A stretch of 64,000 nt of DNA. Origin: Anthonomus grandis grandis. Taxonomy: Eukaryota > Arthropoda > Insecta > Coleoptera > Curculionidae. The notes below the pieces were generated by a model that worked only from the letters and a program-made list of their open reading frames with translations, was not told where the DNA came from and made no database searches. A program made the translations under genes and the position numbers. Location of the stretch: the NCBI RefSeq assembly GCF_022605725.1, contig NC_065564.1, forward strand, positions 7,480,698 through 7,544,697. The letters are read 5' to 3'. Shown here piece after piece: positions 1 through 14,000 of the stretch (the stretch's first letter is position 1; every line of letters starts with the position of its first letter).

Positions 1-80
1 AGGACTTATCCAGTAACTACACAAAAATCTGAGAAATCAATGGTTTCTGAGGAAAACTCACATTTGTGATTTTTACCATT
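1..80 (+). repeat. Fragment of the 175-bp satellite
   Basis: The stretch with ATCTGAGAAATCAATGG, a following GAGGAAAA-like run and TTTTTACCATTTT matches part of the 175-bp monomer that fills 5.3-6.6 and 7.8-15.8 kb, in the same orientation. It shows that the satellite also occurs in the intron upstream of the first visible exon. The rest of that array, if any, lies before the window. Confidence 0.7.
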
Positions 81-640
81 TTCACACTTGACAAGAAGTT
101 GGTGTGCAAAACTATGTAACGCATAACAATGTACAGTTTATTAAATTGTGCCCAAGAAAACGCTTTTTCTTTGAGTGAAAACCCCATTTAAATACCTCAC
201 ACAGTTTCTAAGTTATCCTGAAAAAAACTAAATTTACGTCCCAGAAATACCAAAATTCCCTAGCGGAGCCAATTTTCAATTTAATGGTTTGATACAAACT
301 ATCTACAGGGTATTTTTTATAATACGGTGAAAGAATTGGTTTGTTAACTTTATTTTTGCCTTACTCTCTCCATCACTTCCACCAAGAGTCTTAATAATTT
401 TATACTTTTACATAGAACTCATTAGAAAATTTGATTTTTTGGGCGTTCTTAACTAAGGGTACTTTTTAAGGGTCGACAAGTTCTTCAAATGGAGTTTTAT
501 GTGTTAGGATTTGTTGTTTCACCCTTTGTTGAAAATGTTAATCCAGCAAAGTTTTACCAATTCGTACGTGAATTTTGAGGCGATTTTCTCGGAACGTTTC
601 TTTAAAAATCGCCTCTATAAAATTTTTATTCATTAGCAAC
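81..640. other. AT-rich intron sequence, no feature recognised
   Basis: No exon with receptor coding potential and no transposon coding signature was seen here. The sequence is AT-rich intron leading into the tandem repeat that begins near 600. Confidence 0.5.
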
Positions 641-1850
641 CATTTTTGGGCATAACTTAGGAACAACTGAAGGTATTTTCATAATTCTTTTACCAAAATA
701 TACAAAAATTCCGGAGGATGGAGTTGAAGGTAAAACATGATTCTGAGTTAAAAATTTGGGTAGCTAGGGCACTCTTGGTTGGGGCTTTTTTTTGCTAATT
801 TTCCCACAAACATTTCACTATTTCCGAGAATATTTCATGAAATAATAAAAATATACTTAAAAAAGCTGTAGGTATACAGATAACGTTTCTTTTCGAGTAA
901 TTTCATATACAAACGTTACTTGCACCTCAAAAACTGACTGAATTAGAGGCATCTTTGCCCACCAAGGTCCAAAGATTACACCAAATTTGAGGTTTTCAAA
1001 CGCATTATGTGCCATTAAGATTTTTTATTAGCACACATTTTTGGGCATAACTTAGGAACCACTGAAGATATTTTCATAATTCCTTTACCATAATATACAA
1101 AATTTCAGGAGGGGAGGGTAAAAATATGATTCTAAGTTGAGGTTTTGGGTAATGAGAGCATTTTTGGTTGAGCAAATTTTTATCCTTATTTTCCCACAAA
1201 AAAAAATCACTATTCCTAAGAATACTTCACGAAATTATAAAAATATAGTTAGAAAAATTTTAGGACCACAGAGAACGTTTCTTTGTGAGTAATTTTATAT
1301 ACCAACGTTTCTTGTACCTCAAAGACTTTCTGAGTTAAAGTCATTTTTGCCTACCAAGATACCAGATACACTAAATTGGAGTTTCAAGCGCAAATTGTGC
1401 CATTAAGAGATTTTATTCTTTGACAACCATTTTGGGGCATAACTCAGCAACAAATGAAGGTATTTCAATAATTTTTTCACAGTGACAAAGAGACTTCCCT
1501 GAGGATGGATTTGAGGGTAAAATCATGATTCCGAGTTGATCATTTTGGTAACGAAAGCATTTTTGGTGAGGCCTATTTTTTTGCTAATTTACAAACAAAA
1601 ATTTCAATATACCTAAGAATATTTCACGGAATAACTAAAATATTCTTAGGCCCACAGAGAACGTTTCTTTTCGAGTAATTTCATATACAAACGTCGCACA
1701 CGTTTTTGTGAATAACTTAGGAACCACTGAAGATATTTTCATAATTCTTTCACAATAATAAACAGAAATTCCTGAGGATGCCCTTGAGGGTATAAACAAG
1801 ATTCTAGATTAAAAGTTTTTTAGTTACAGCAGTTTTGAAACCGTTAATAC
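600..1850 (+). repeat. Tandem repeat, unit about 390 bp (family B)
   Basis: The phrase GGGCATAACTTAGGAAC followed by a GATATTTTCATAATTC-like segment recurs near 648, 1044 and 1437, with a partial copy near 1705. Units also share an ACGTTTCTTTTCGAGTAATT-like block. The order of landmarks (gAAcTACTtAAGATATT, then a GGATTCCTGAaGATGgA-like block) resembles the repeats at 17.9, 41.8 and 46.3 kb, so I group them as one diverged superfamily. Confidence 0.75.
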
Positions 1851-1926
1851 TTTTAACATATTAATATTTAACTCTAATTAATCTTGAAAAAGAACTTGAT
1901 TAACTAACCTTTAATTATGTCCTTAG

Positions 1927-2073
1927 GTAAGTCTGGTATGGACGGTTCGAACCCAAAAGTGATCGTGAACAAGAACCTGGGTTGGCCGAACGCTTTGACC
2001 ATTTCCTATGAGACCAATGAGATATTTTGGTCAGACGCTAGGGAGGACTATATCGCTGTATCCGACTATGAAG
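1927..2073 (+). CDS. LRP1: LRP1 exon 1 in window: YWTD propeller blades
   Basis: Acceptor CCTTAG precedes 1927 and donor GTGAGT follows 2073. The exon is 147 bp, phase 1 in and phase 1 out. It encodes a beta-propeller segment with GWPNALTISYETNEIFWSDA and then REDYIAVSDYEG, where the YWTD motif is the variant FWSD. This block is typical of the LDL receptor class B repeats of LRP1. The preceding exon, needed to complete the first codon, is not in the window. Confidence 0.93.
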
Positions 2074-5000
2074 GTGAGTCCTAGTCAGGTTAAAACTCCA
2101 TTTTTTAGGGCAGTTTTTTCGCATTAATTGGTTTGGATGGATATTTTAATCCCGATAATGACTCTTTGATGATGAATGAAAGTTTCACCTCTTAATTCTT
2201 TTAAAAAGTGACATTTTTAGGGAATTTTGTTTTTTTTTACCCGAGAAATTTTGCTTTTTGGAGACCATTTCTTTGCTATTGAACTTAGAGAGTTCATTAA
2301 AAAACTGCCAATTAGGAAAACATTGTTTCTAACAAGTTGGAAAGTTTCAGCCCTTAATTCCTATAAAAAATGATAATTTTAGGGACTTTTGATTTTTTCA
2401 CCTGAGAAATTTTGCTTTTTGGGGACAATTTCTTTGCTATTGAACTTAGAGAGTTCATTAAAAAACTGCCAATTAGGAAAACATTTTTTCTAACAAGTTG
2501 GAAAGTTTCAGCCCTTAATTCCCATAAAAAGTGACAATTTTAGCGAATTTTCGTTTTTTAATAAAAAAATATAACAATAACTTTAATTTAAAAAGAAATC
2601 TAAATTTCAAAATTTTTTTTTCTTAAAAAATCTATCTAGAGGATTGTGGAATGTAGGAAAAGGACAAACTGACATAGCCTCTATACAGATCGAAATAGAA
2701 ATAATATGAGATGTAGAAAGAGTTCCGCTTTATTGAAATTAAGATTAGAAACTACGGTTTCTATGGCAAGTCGTTATATTGTACAGTCAAGGCGGGTTTC
2801 AGAGGAAAAGAAAATTTAAAAAATGATGAAAATTTCGAGTTTTTTTTTGACGCTTTTAACAGCATCTTTCTGTCTGTATTTACTCACATGTTTATCTCTA
2901 TAGGAAACAACATAAAAATAATCGCTAGCAGAGACAAGAACCCGAAATTGCAGCTGCACCACGTATTCGCCGTCGACGTATGGGAGGACTTCATCTACTG
3001 GACCGACTGGGAAACGAAGACCATCGAGAGGTGTCACAAATACACGGGAATGAATTGCACCTCGATCATTTCTACTGTGCATCGGCCCATGGACGTTCGG
3101 GTGGTGCATCCGTTAAGACAACCGAAGGTACAAAAAACTAAATCCAAATACAAAACTTATTTATTTATCAATTAAAATGCAGAGTTGTAGCTACAATACA
3201 ATAATAATAATAATAGTAAGAAGATGACAAACAAGGACCACCTTGCGATTATAAAGGGTGTTTTTTTAGAGGCGGAGAACTTTTATTTGGCAACACTGTT
3301 TTTTATGACAGCCGACCTGACAGTTCTGGGTTATTTTTAGATTAGTTTGGTTTGGCAATTCATCATGAACAAACTCACGCCGGAGCAACGTTTCCAAATT
3401 GTTCAAATTTATTTTGAAAGACATGGTTCTATTCGAGAAACACATCGGGCATTACGTGAGTTTTATGGTGCTCATAATCGTCCTTCAGAGAGATTAATTC
3501 GAGAAACTGTTGATCGTTTTCGCAATACTTTTACTCTAGTTGACAATACGCATCCCGTAAGACCCCGTACGCTGCGCACGCAACAAGCGATAGCTGCTGT
3601 GCAGTATAGTGTTGATAATGATCCAAATGTGTCAATTCGTCGTCGTTGTCAACAAGTGAACTTATGTCCATCCACTTGGAATGGAAAATTTTGCGCAAAA
3701 ATCTCGGATTGCGAGCATATAAAACTCAACTTGTCCAGGAGTTGAAACCCCAGGATTATCTTTTGCGCCGTACATTAGCCGAATGGGCGGAAGGAAAGAT
3801 TGCAGTTGATCCATGATTTCATATGAACATTTTGTTCAGTGATGAAGCACACTTTTGGTTAAATGGCTATGTAAACAAGCAGAATTTCCGAATTTGGGGG
3901 GATGAGAATCCACGAGCTATTGGCGAAAAACCGTTATATCCAGAAAAACTAACCGTTTGGTGCGCTTTATGAACCGGTGGCATCATTGGTCGTTATGTCT
4001 TCAGAAATGCTGATGATCAGAACGTTACAGTAAACGGTGAGCGATACAGAAACATGATAACCAACTTTTTTGTGCCTCAATTGGAAGCCGTTGCAGAAAT
4101 GTGGTTTCAGCAGGACGGTGCCACGTGCCATACAGCGTACCAAACAATTAATTTACTGCAAGAAACATTCGAGCAACGAATAATTTCAAGGAATGGACCT
4201 GTAAACTGGCCAGCTCGTTCGTGCGACTTGACGCCATTAGATTATTTTCTTTGGGGCTATGTTAAGTCGCATGTCTACGCTGATAAACCCGAAACACTTG
4301 AGCACTTGGAAGCCAACATACGACGCGTGATTGCCGAAATACAGCCTGCAGTACTGGAAAGAGTGTGTGAAAATTGGACCTCTAGATTACGCCACGTACA
4401 CGCCAGCCGTGGGGGTCACATGCCCGAAATCATTTTTAAATATTAATGCCAAAAAAAATTCTTTAATATAAAAGCAAATTTGTTCATATCAATAAAATAT
4501 TTTGTGTTTAATTTCAATTTAAAGTTCTCCGCCTCTAAAAGAAAAAACACCCTTTAGAACGGATTCACAAGAGTCGTTTGAATACAAGCTTGTGTGAAGT
4601 AGCTTCGGTCTCTATAATACTTTTACAAGTGATATGGACGTATAGTTCAAATATAAAAAATTAGAACTAGATTAAACATATAAAATAAAATTAAATATAA
4701 TTTTAACATGAAAAAAAACTCAATACATCCTAAAGGAGAAGCAAATTGTAACAAGAAATACGGAAAAGTAGTTTATTTTTTTAACCGCATGTCTGCTGTA
4801 GCAAGTTTTTGTTTAATGTCAGTTTGAAATGAGAGGGCATTATCAAAAAACATTCCTAAATTTGACGCTTATATTTGAATATTAATAGTGTCAGATAATT
4901 CTGTTACTTGATTTTGCGTGTTAATAATAATTGATGATTTGCTTGTATTAAGTCTTATTTTATTATTAAATGATCAAATGGGGTTTTTAGGTCGAGGATA

Positions 5001-8000
5001 ACCCGTGCGCACACGCCAAATGTTCCGCCCTTTGTCTGTTGTCGCCGAAGGCGCCCTATTATGTCTGCCAGTGTCCGGAGAATTACGTTTTGGGTAAGTT
5101 TTTATCAGTTAAAGGAATATTTTCACTAATATACTGGATTTGTCTGAATTGTGGATGATTTCTGTTTTATCACAATAGAATTCTTTTCTTTTTTTTTACT
5201 ACAAAAAAATTAAAAAAAAGAAGGGTTTTTGAGAGAAATTGAGGTTTGTGGTTTTTAGCATTTTTATGTCTCAAATGAATTTCAAAACTTTCGATAATTT
5301 CTTTACTATTACAGATAGAAAATTGATTTAAAGACTCAAATAAACGCCGAATAAAAATGTACGTTTCATGTTACTACAAAAAAATCTGAGAAATCAATGG
5401 TTTTTGAGAAAAAGTTAAATTTGCGTTTTTTGCCATTTATATGTTTTAGATTAATTCCAAAATTTTGGATAACTTTTTTGCTATTATAGATAGAAAGTTG
5501 ATTCAACGGCTGAAATGTGCACCGAGTAAATGAGTACATTTTACGTCACTACACAAAAATCTAAGAAATCAATGGTTTTGGAGAAAATTTTAAATTTGCG
5601 TTTTTTGCCATTTATATGTTTTAGATTAATTCCAAAATTTTGGATAACTTTTTTGCTATTAAAGATAGACACTTGATTCAAAAACTGAAATATGCACCGA
5701 GTAAATGAGTACATTTTACGTTAGTACACAAAAATCTGAGAAATCAATGGATTTGGAGAAAAAGTTAAATTTGTGTTTTTTTGCCATTTTTATGTTTTAG
5801 ATGAATTTCAAAATATTGGATAACTTTTTTGCTATTATAGATAGACACTTGATTCAAAGGCGGAAATGTGCACCGAGTGAAAGAGTACATTTTACGTCAC
5901 TACACAAAAATCTGAAAAATCAATGGTTTTAGAGAAAAAGTTAAATTTGTGTTTTTTGCCATTTTTGTTTTAGATTAATTCCAAAATTTTGGATAACTTT
6001 TTTGATATTAAAGATAGACACTTGATTCAAAGACTGAAATGTGCACCGAGTAAATGAGTACATTTTACGTTACTATACAAAAATCTAAGAAATCAATGGT
6101 TTTGGAGAAACAGTTAAATTTGCGTTTTTTGCCATTTTTATTTTTTAGATGAATTTCCAAATGTTGGATAACTTTCTTGCTATTAAAGATAGACACTTGA
6201 TTCAAAGACACAAATATGCACCGAGTGAATGAGTACATTTTACGTTAGTACACAAAAATCTGAGAAGTCAATGGTTTTGGAGAAAAAGTTAAATTTGTGT
6301 TTTTTGCCATTTTTATGTTTTAGATTAATTCCAAAATTTTGGATCACTTTTTTGCTATTAAAGATAGACACTTGATTCAAAGACCGAAATGTGCACCGAG
6401 TGAAAGAGTACATTTTACGTTAATACACAAAAATCTGAAAAATCAATGGTTTTGGAGAAAAAGTGAAATTTCTGTTATATGCCATTTTTATGTTTTAGAT
6501 GAATTTCAAAATTTTGAATAACTTTTTTGCTATTAGGGATAAAAACTTGATTTAAAAACTGAAATGTGCACCAGGTCAAACAATACGTTTTATCTTACTA
6601 CAAAAAAATCTGAGAAATCAATAGTTTTTGAGAAAAACAAACTAATGTGAAAATTTGCAGTTGAATTGTCTGAAAAAATAACAAAATAGCTTTAATCACC
6701 TATAAAAAAATAAATCACTTTCATTTACTTAAATTTATTATTAAAATAAATAGTAACACGCCGCTGCTTAACAAAAACCCTCAAGCAGTGGCGTCTATAC
6801 TACATTTAAATATTCGACCAGTGGCACCTGTAATGGCTTTTTCGACCAAAAATTCGTTTTTTTTTTTTTAAATAAGCAAAATATCAGCAACTGTCTTCGA
6901 ATTATTTAAAGAAAAAAAAGCGAGATTTTGTATAAACATATTTTAATTTAAAAAGTGAGGTTATGTAAGTGAAAAAATTTAGTACAAATCTACTGTTGAC
7001 AATTAAATTTGCGGTTTTAATTTGGTATTTTAGGTAAGGACGGTTACTCTTGTGAGGCGAACTGCACCTCCTCGCATTTCGAGTGCAAAACGACCTACAA
7101 GTGCATACCGTTCTGGTGGAAGTGCGACACGCAGGACGATTGCGGAGATGGTAAGTCTGCTTTCATTATTTTTTTTTCTTATAGGTAAGTTTCATAACCT
7201 TCAAATTGCCATTGACATTGGATATCCGAAATGGCGGCACCTTTAAACCAAAATGGCCAAAAGTGGGGTTAGGAGGGCGAATTTATCAAGGAAATAAATC
7301 AAAAACCTGGAAAAATGAGAGTTTACTCAACAATTAAAGTATTAATTATAATTATTTAAGGGACTTTTAAAAGTAGCAATTTGGTCAAAGAAAGTTTATT
7401 CATACGAATTAGTCTGCTGCAACTAATTCTTTTATAACTATAGGAACATTAGCAAGATTGCAAGATATTTTAGGCAAATTTTATCGTAACATAATTGTGG
7501 TTTTGCGCAGGTAGCGACGAACCGGATGACTGTCCCGTGTTCAAGTGCCTTCCTGGGCAGTACCAGTGCGCGAACGGTCAGTGCATCCATCCCGGCGACT
7601 TGTGCAACGGCGTCGACAACTGTCTCGACAATTCCGACGAGCGGGACTGCGACGGATACACCTGCTTGAACACCCAATTCAGGTAGGAGTCTCCAATTTT
7701 CGTTTGTTTTCAATGTTTACTGGTTATATTTACGAGGAACCTTGTAAGGTCCTTTTTGCATCAGCTTTCATATGAAATGAGTGTTTTTTGCCATTTTTAT
7801 GTTATAGATGAATTTTGGATAACTTCTTTGCTATTACAGATAAAAACTTGATTTTAAAACTGAAATGTGCACCGCGACAAATAGTACGTTTTATGTTCCT
7901 ACAAAAAAATCTGAGAAATCAATAGTTTTTGTTAAAAATGGAATTTTTTGATTTTTACAATTTTTATGTTTCAGGTGGATTTCAAAATTTGAGATAACTT

Positions 8001-11000
8001 TTTTGCTTTTAAAGATAGAAACTTGATTCAAAGTCTGAAATGTGCACCGAGTGAAACAGTACATTTTATGTTACTATACAAAACCCTGAGAAATCAATGG
8101 TTTTTGATAAAAATGGAAATTTGTGATTTTTACAATTTTTATGTTTCAGGTGGATTTCAAAATTTGAGATAACTTTTTTGCTCTTAAAGATAGAAACTTG
8201 ATTCAAAGTCTGAAATGTGCACCGAGTGAAACAGTACATTTTATGTTACTATACAAAACCCTGAGAAATCAATGGTTTTCGATAAAAATGGAAATTTGTG
8301 ATTTTTACCATTTTTATGTTTCAGGTGGATTTCAAAATTTTAGATAACTTTTTTGCTCTTAAAGATAGAAACTTGATTCAAAGTCTGAAATGTGCACCGA
8401 GTGAAACAGTACATTTTATGTTACTATACAAAACCCTGAGAAATCAATGGTTTTTGATAAAAATGGAAATTTGTGATTTTTACAATTTTTATGTTTCAGG
8501 TGGATTTCAAAATTTGAGATAACTTTTTTGCTCTTAAAGATAGAAACTTGATTCAAAGTCTGAAATGTGCAGCGAGTGAAACAGTACATTTTATGTTACT
8601 ATACAAAACCCTGAGAAATCAATGGTTTTTGATAAAAATGGAAATTTGTGATTTTTACAATTTTTATGTTTCAGGTGGATTTCAAAATTTGAGATAACTT
8701 TTTTGCTCTTAAAGATAGAAACTTGATTCAAAGTCTGAAATGTGCACCGAGTGAAACAGTACATTTTATGTTACTATACAAAACCCTGAGAAATCAATGG
8801 TTTTCGATAAAAATGGAAATTTGTGATTTTTACCATTTTTATGTTTCAGGTGGATTTCAAAATTTTAGATAACTTTTTTGCTCTTAAAGATAGAAACTTG
8901 ATTCAAAGTCTGAAATGTGCACAGAGTGGAACAGTACATTTTACGATACTACAAAAAAATCTGAGAAATCAATGGTTTTTGAGAAAAAGTAAAATTTGTA
9001 TTTTTTGCCATTTTCATGTTTTAGATGAATTTCAAAATTTTGGATAACTTTTTTGCTATTACAAATAGAAACTTGATTCAAAGTCTCAAATGTGCACCGA
9101 GTGAAACAGTACATTTTATGTTACTATACAAAACCCTGAGAAATCAATGGTTTTTGATAAAAATGGAAATTTGTGATTTTTACAATTTTTATGTTTCAGG
9201 TGGATTTCAAAATTTGAGATAACTTTTTTGCTCTTAAAGATAGAAACTTGATTCAAAGTCTGAAATGTGCACCGAGTGAAACAGTACATTTTATGTTACT
9301 ATACAAAACCCTGAGAAATCAATGGTTTTTGATAAAAATGGAAATTTGTGATTTTTACCATTTTTATGTTTCAGGTGGATTTCAAAATTTTAGATAACTT
9401 TTTTGCTCTTAAAGATAGAAACTCGATTCAAAGTCTGAAATGTGCACCGAGTGAAACAGTACATTTTATGTTACTATACAAAACCCTGAGAAATCAATGG
9501 TTTTTGATAAAAATGGAAATTTGTGATTTTTACAATTTTTATGTTTCAGGTGGATTTCAAAATTTGAGATAACTTTTTTGCTCTTAAAGATAGAAACTTG
9601 ATTCAAAGTCTGAAATGTGCACCGAGTGAAACAGTACATTTTATGTTACTATACAAAACCCTGAGAAATCAATGGTTTTCGATAAAAATGGAAATTTGTG
9701 ATTTTTACAATTTTTATGTTTCAGGTGGATTTCAAAATTTGAGATAACTTTTTTGCTCTTAAAGATAGAAACTTGATTCAAAGTCTGAAATGTGCACCGA
9801 GTGAAACAGTACATTTTATGTTACTATACAAAACCCTGAGAAATCAATGGTTTTTGATAAAAATGGAAATTTGTGATTTTTACAATTTTTATGTTTCAGG
9901 TGGATTTCAAAATTTGAGATAACTTTTTTGCTCTTAAAGATAGAAACTTGATTCAAAGTCTGAAATGTGCACCGAGTGAAACAGTACATTTTATGTTACT
10001 ATACAAAACCCTGAGAAATCAATGGTTTTTGATAAAAATGGAAATTTGTGATTTTTACAATTTTTATGTTTCAGGTGGATTTCAAAATTTGAGATAACTT
10101 TTTTGCTCTTAAAGATAGAAACTTGATTCAAAGTCTGAAATGTGCACCGAGTGAAACAGTACATTTTATGTTACTATACAAAACCCTGAGAAATCAATGG
10201 TTTTCGATAAAAATGGAAATTTGTGATTTTTACCATTTTTATGTTTCAGGTGGATTTCAAAATTTGAGATAACTTTTTTGCTCTTAAAGATAGAAACTTG
10301 ATTCAAAGTCTGAAATGTGCACCGAGTGAAACAGTACATTTTATGTTACTATACAAAACCCTGAGAAATCAATGGTTTTCGATAAAAATGGAAATTTGTG
10401 ATTTTTACAATTTTTATGTTTCAGGTGGATTTCAAAATTTGAGATAACTTTTTTGCTCTTAAAGATAGAAACTTGATTCAAAGTCTGATATGTGCACCGA
10501 GTGAAACAGTACATTTTATGTTACTATACAAAAACCTGAGAAATCAATAGTTTTTGATAAAAATGGAAATTTGTGATTTTTACCATTTTTAGGTCTCAGA
10601 TGGATTTTAAAATTTTAGATAACTTTTTTGCTCTTAAAGATAGAAACTTGATTCAAAGTCTGAAATGTGCACAGAGTGGAACAGTACATTTTACGATACT
10701 ACAAAAAAATCTGAGAAATCAATGGTTTTTGAGAAAAAGTAAAATTTGTATTTTTTGCCATTTTCATGTTTTAGATGAATTTCAAAATTTTGGATAACTT
10801 TTTTGCTATTACAAATAGAAACTTGATTCAAAGTCTCAAATGTGCACCGAGTGAAACAGTACATTTTATGTTACTATACAAAACCCTGAGAAATCAATGG
10901 TTTTTGATAAAAATGGAAATTTGTGATTTTTACCATTTTTATGTTTCAGGTGGATTTCAAAATTTTAGATAACTTTTTTGCTCTTAAAGATAGAAACTTG

Positions 11001-14000
11001 ATTCAAAGTCTGAAATGTGCACCGAGTGAAACAGTACATTTTATGTTACTATACAAAAACCTGAGAAATCAATAGTTTTTGATAAAAATGGAAATTTGTG
11101 ATTTTTACAATTTTTATGTTTCAGGTGGATTTCAAAATTTGAGATAACTTTTTTGCTCTTAAAGATAGAAACTTGATTCAAAGTCTGATATGTGCACCGA
11201 GTGAAACAGTACATTTTATGTTACTATACAAAAACCTGAGAAATCAATAGTTTTTGATAAAAATGGAAATTTGTGATTTTTACAATTTTTATGTTTCAGG
11301 TGGATTTCAAAATTTGAGATAACTTTTTTGCTCTTAAAGATAGAAACTTGATTCAAAGTCTGAAATGTGCACCGAGTGAAACAGTACATTTTATGTTACT
11401 ATACAAAACCCTGAGAAATCAATGGTTTTCGATAAAAATGGAAATTTGTGATTTTTACCATTTTTATGTTTCAGGTGGATTTCAAAATTTTAGATAACTT
11501 TTTTGCTCTTAAAGATAGAAACTTGATTCAAAGTCTGATATGTGCACCGAGTGAAACAGTACATTTTATGTTACTATACAAAAACCTGAGAAATCAATAG
11601 TTTTTGATAAAAATGGAAATTTGTGATTTTTACCATTTTTAGGTCTCAGATGGATTTTAAAATTTTAGATAACTTTTTTGCTCTTAAAGATAGAAACTTG
11701 ATTCAAAGTCTGAAATGTGCACAGAGTGGAACAGTACATTTTACGATACTACAAAAAAATCTGAGAAATCAATGGTTTTTGAGAAAAAGTAAAATTTGTA
11801 TTTTTTGCCATTTTCATGTTTTAGATGAATTTCAAAATTTTGGATAACTTTTTTGCTATTACAAATAGAAACTTGATTCAAAGTCTCAAATGTGCACCGA
11901 GTGAAACAGTACATTTTATGTTACTATACAAAACCCTGAGAAATCAATGGTTTTTGATAAAAATGGAAATTTGTGATTTTTACCATTTTTATGTTTCAGG
12001 TGGATTTCAAAATTTGAGATAACTTTTTTGCTCTTAAAGATAGAAACTTGATTCAAAGTCTGAAATGTGCACCGAGTGAAACAGTACATTTTATGTTACT
12101 ATACAAAACCCTGAGAAATCAATGGTTTTCGATAAAAATGGAAATTTGTGATTTTTACCATTTTTATGTTTCAGGTGGATTTCAAAATTTTAGATAACTT
12201 TTTTGCTCTTAAAGATAGAAACTTGATTCAAAGTCTGAAATGTGCACCGAGTGAAACAGTACATTTTATGTTACTATACAAAAACCTGAGAAATCAATAG
12301 TTTTTGATAAAAATGGAAATTTGTGATTTTTACCATTTTTAGGTCTCAGATGGATTTTAAAATTTTAGATAACTTTTTTGCTCTTAAAGATAGAAACTTG
12401 ATTCAAAGTCTGAAATGTGCACCGAGTGAAACAGTACATTTTATGTTACTATACAAAAACCTGAGAAATCAATAGTTTTTGATAAAAATGGAAATTTGTG
12501 ATTTTTACCATTTTTAGGTCTCAGATGGATTTTAAAATTTTAGATAACTTTTTTGCTCTTAAAGATAGAAACTTGATTCAAAGTCTGAAATGTGCACAGA
12601 GTGGAACAGTACATTTTACGATACTACAAAAAAATCTGAGAAATCAATGGTTTTTGAGAAAAAGTAAAATTTGTATTTTTTGCCATTTTCATGTTTTAGA
12701 TGAATTTCAAAATTTTGGATAACTTTTTTGCTATTACAAATAGAAACTTGATTCAAAGTCTCAAATGTGCACCGAGTGAAACAGTACATTTTATGTTACT
12801 ATACAAAACCCTGAGAAATCAATGGTTTTTGATAAAAATGGAAATTTGTGATTTTTACCATTTTTATGTTTCAGGTGGATTTCAAAATTTTAGATAACTT
12901 TTTTGCTCTTAAAGATAGAAACTTGATTCAAAGTCTGAAATGTGCACAGAGTGGAACAGTACATTTTACGATACTACAAAAAAATCTGAGAAATCAATGG
13001 TTTTTGAGAAAAAGTAAAATTTGTATTTTTTGCCATTTTCATGTTTTAGATGAATTTCAAAATTTTGGATAACTTTTTTGCTATTACAAATAGAAACTTG
13101 ATTCAAAGTCTCAAATGTGCACCGAGTGAAACAGTACATTTTATGTTACTATACAAAACCCTGAGAAATCAATGGTTTTTGATAAAAATGGAAATTTGTG
13201 ATTTTTACCATTTTTATGTTTCAGGTGGATTTCAAAATTTGAGATAACTTTTTTGCTCTTAAAGATAGAAACTTGATTCAAAGTCTGAAATGTGCACCGA
13301 GTGAAACAGTACATTTTATGTTACTATACAAAACCCTGAGAAATCAATGGTTTTCGATAAAAATGGAAATTTGTGATTTTTACCATTTTTATGTTTCAGG
13401 TGGATTTCAAAATTTTAGATAACTTTTTTGCTCTTAAAGATAGAAACTTGATTCAAAGTCTGAAATGTGCACCGAGTGAAACAGTACATTTTATGTTACT
13501 ATACAAAAACCTGAGAAATCAATAGTTTTTGATAAAAATGGAAATTTGTGATTTTTACCATTTTTAGGTCTCAGATGGATTTTAAAATTTTAGATAACTT
13601 TTTTGCTCTTAAAGATAGAAACTTGATTCAAAGTCTGAAATGTGCACCGAGTGAAACAGTACATTTTATGTTACTATACAAAAACCTGAGAAATCAATAG
13701 TTTTTGATAAAAATGGAAATTTGTGATTTTTACCATTTTTAGGTCTCAGATGGATTTTAAAATTTTAGATAACTTTTTTGCTCTTAAAGATAGAAACTTG
13801 ATTCAAAGTCTGAAATGTGCACAGAGTGGAACAGTACATTTTACGATACTACAAAAAAATCTGAGAAATCAATGGTTTTTGAGAAAAAGTAAAATTTGTA
13901 TTTTTTGCCATTTTCATGTTTTAGATGAATTTCAAAATTTTGGATAACTTTTTTGCTATTACAAATAGAAACTTGATTCAAAGTCTCAAATGTGCACCGA

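Noticed and set aside
2888..3175. Exon 2 as a short stand-alone gene from the ATG at 2888
   Set aside because: That ATG lies in the intron before the acceptor; the conserved protein starts after TATAG and joins exon 1 in phase.
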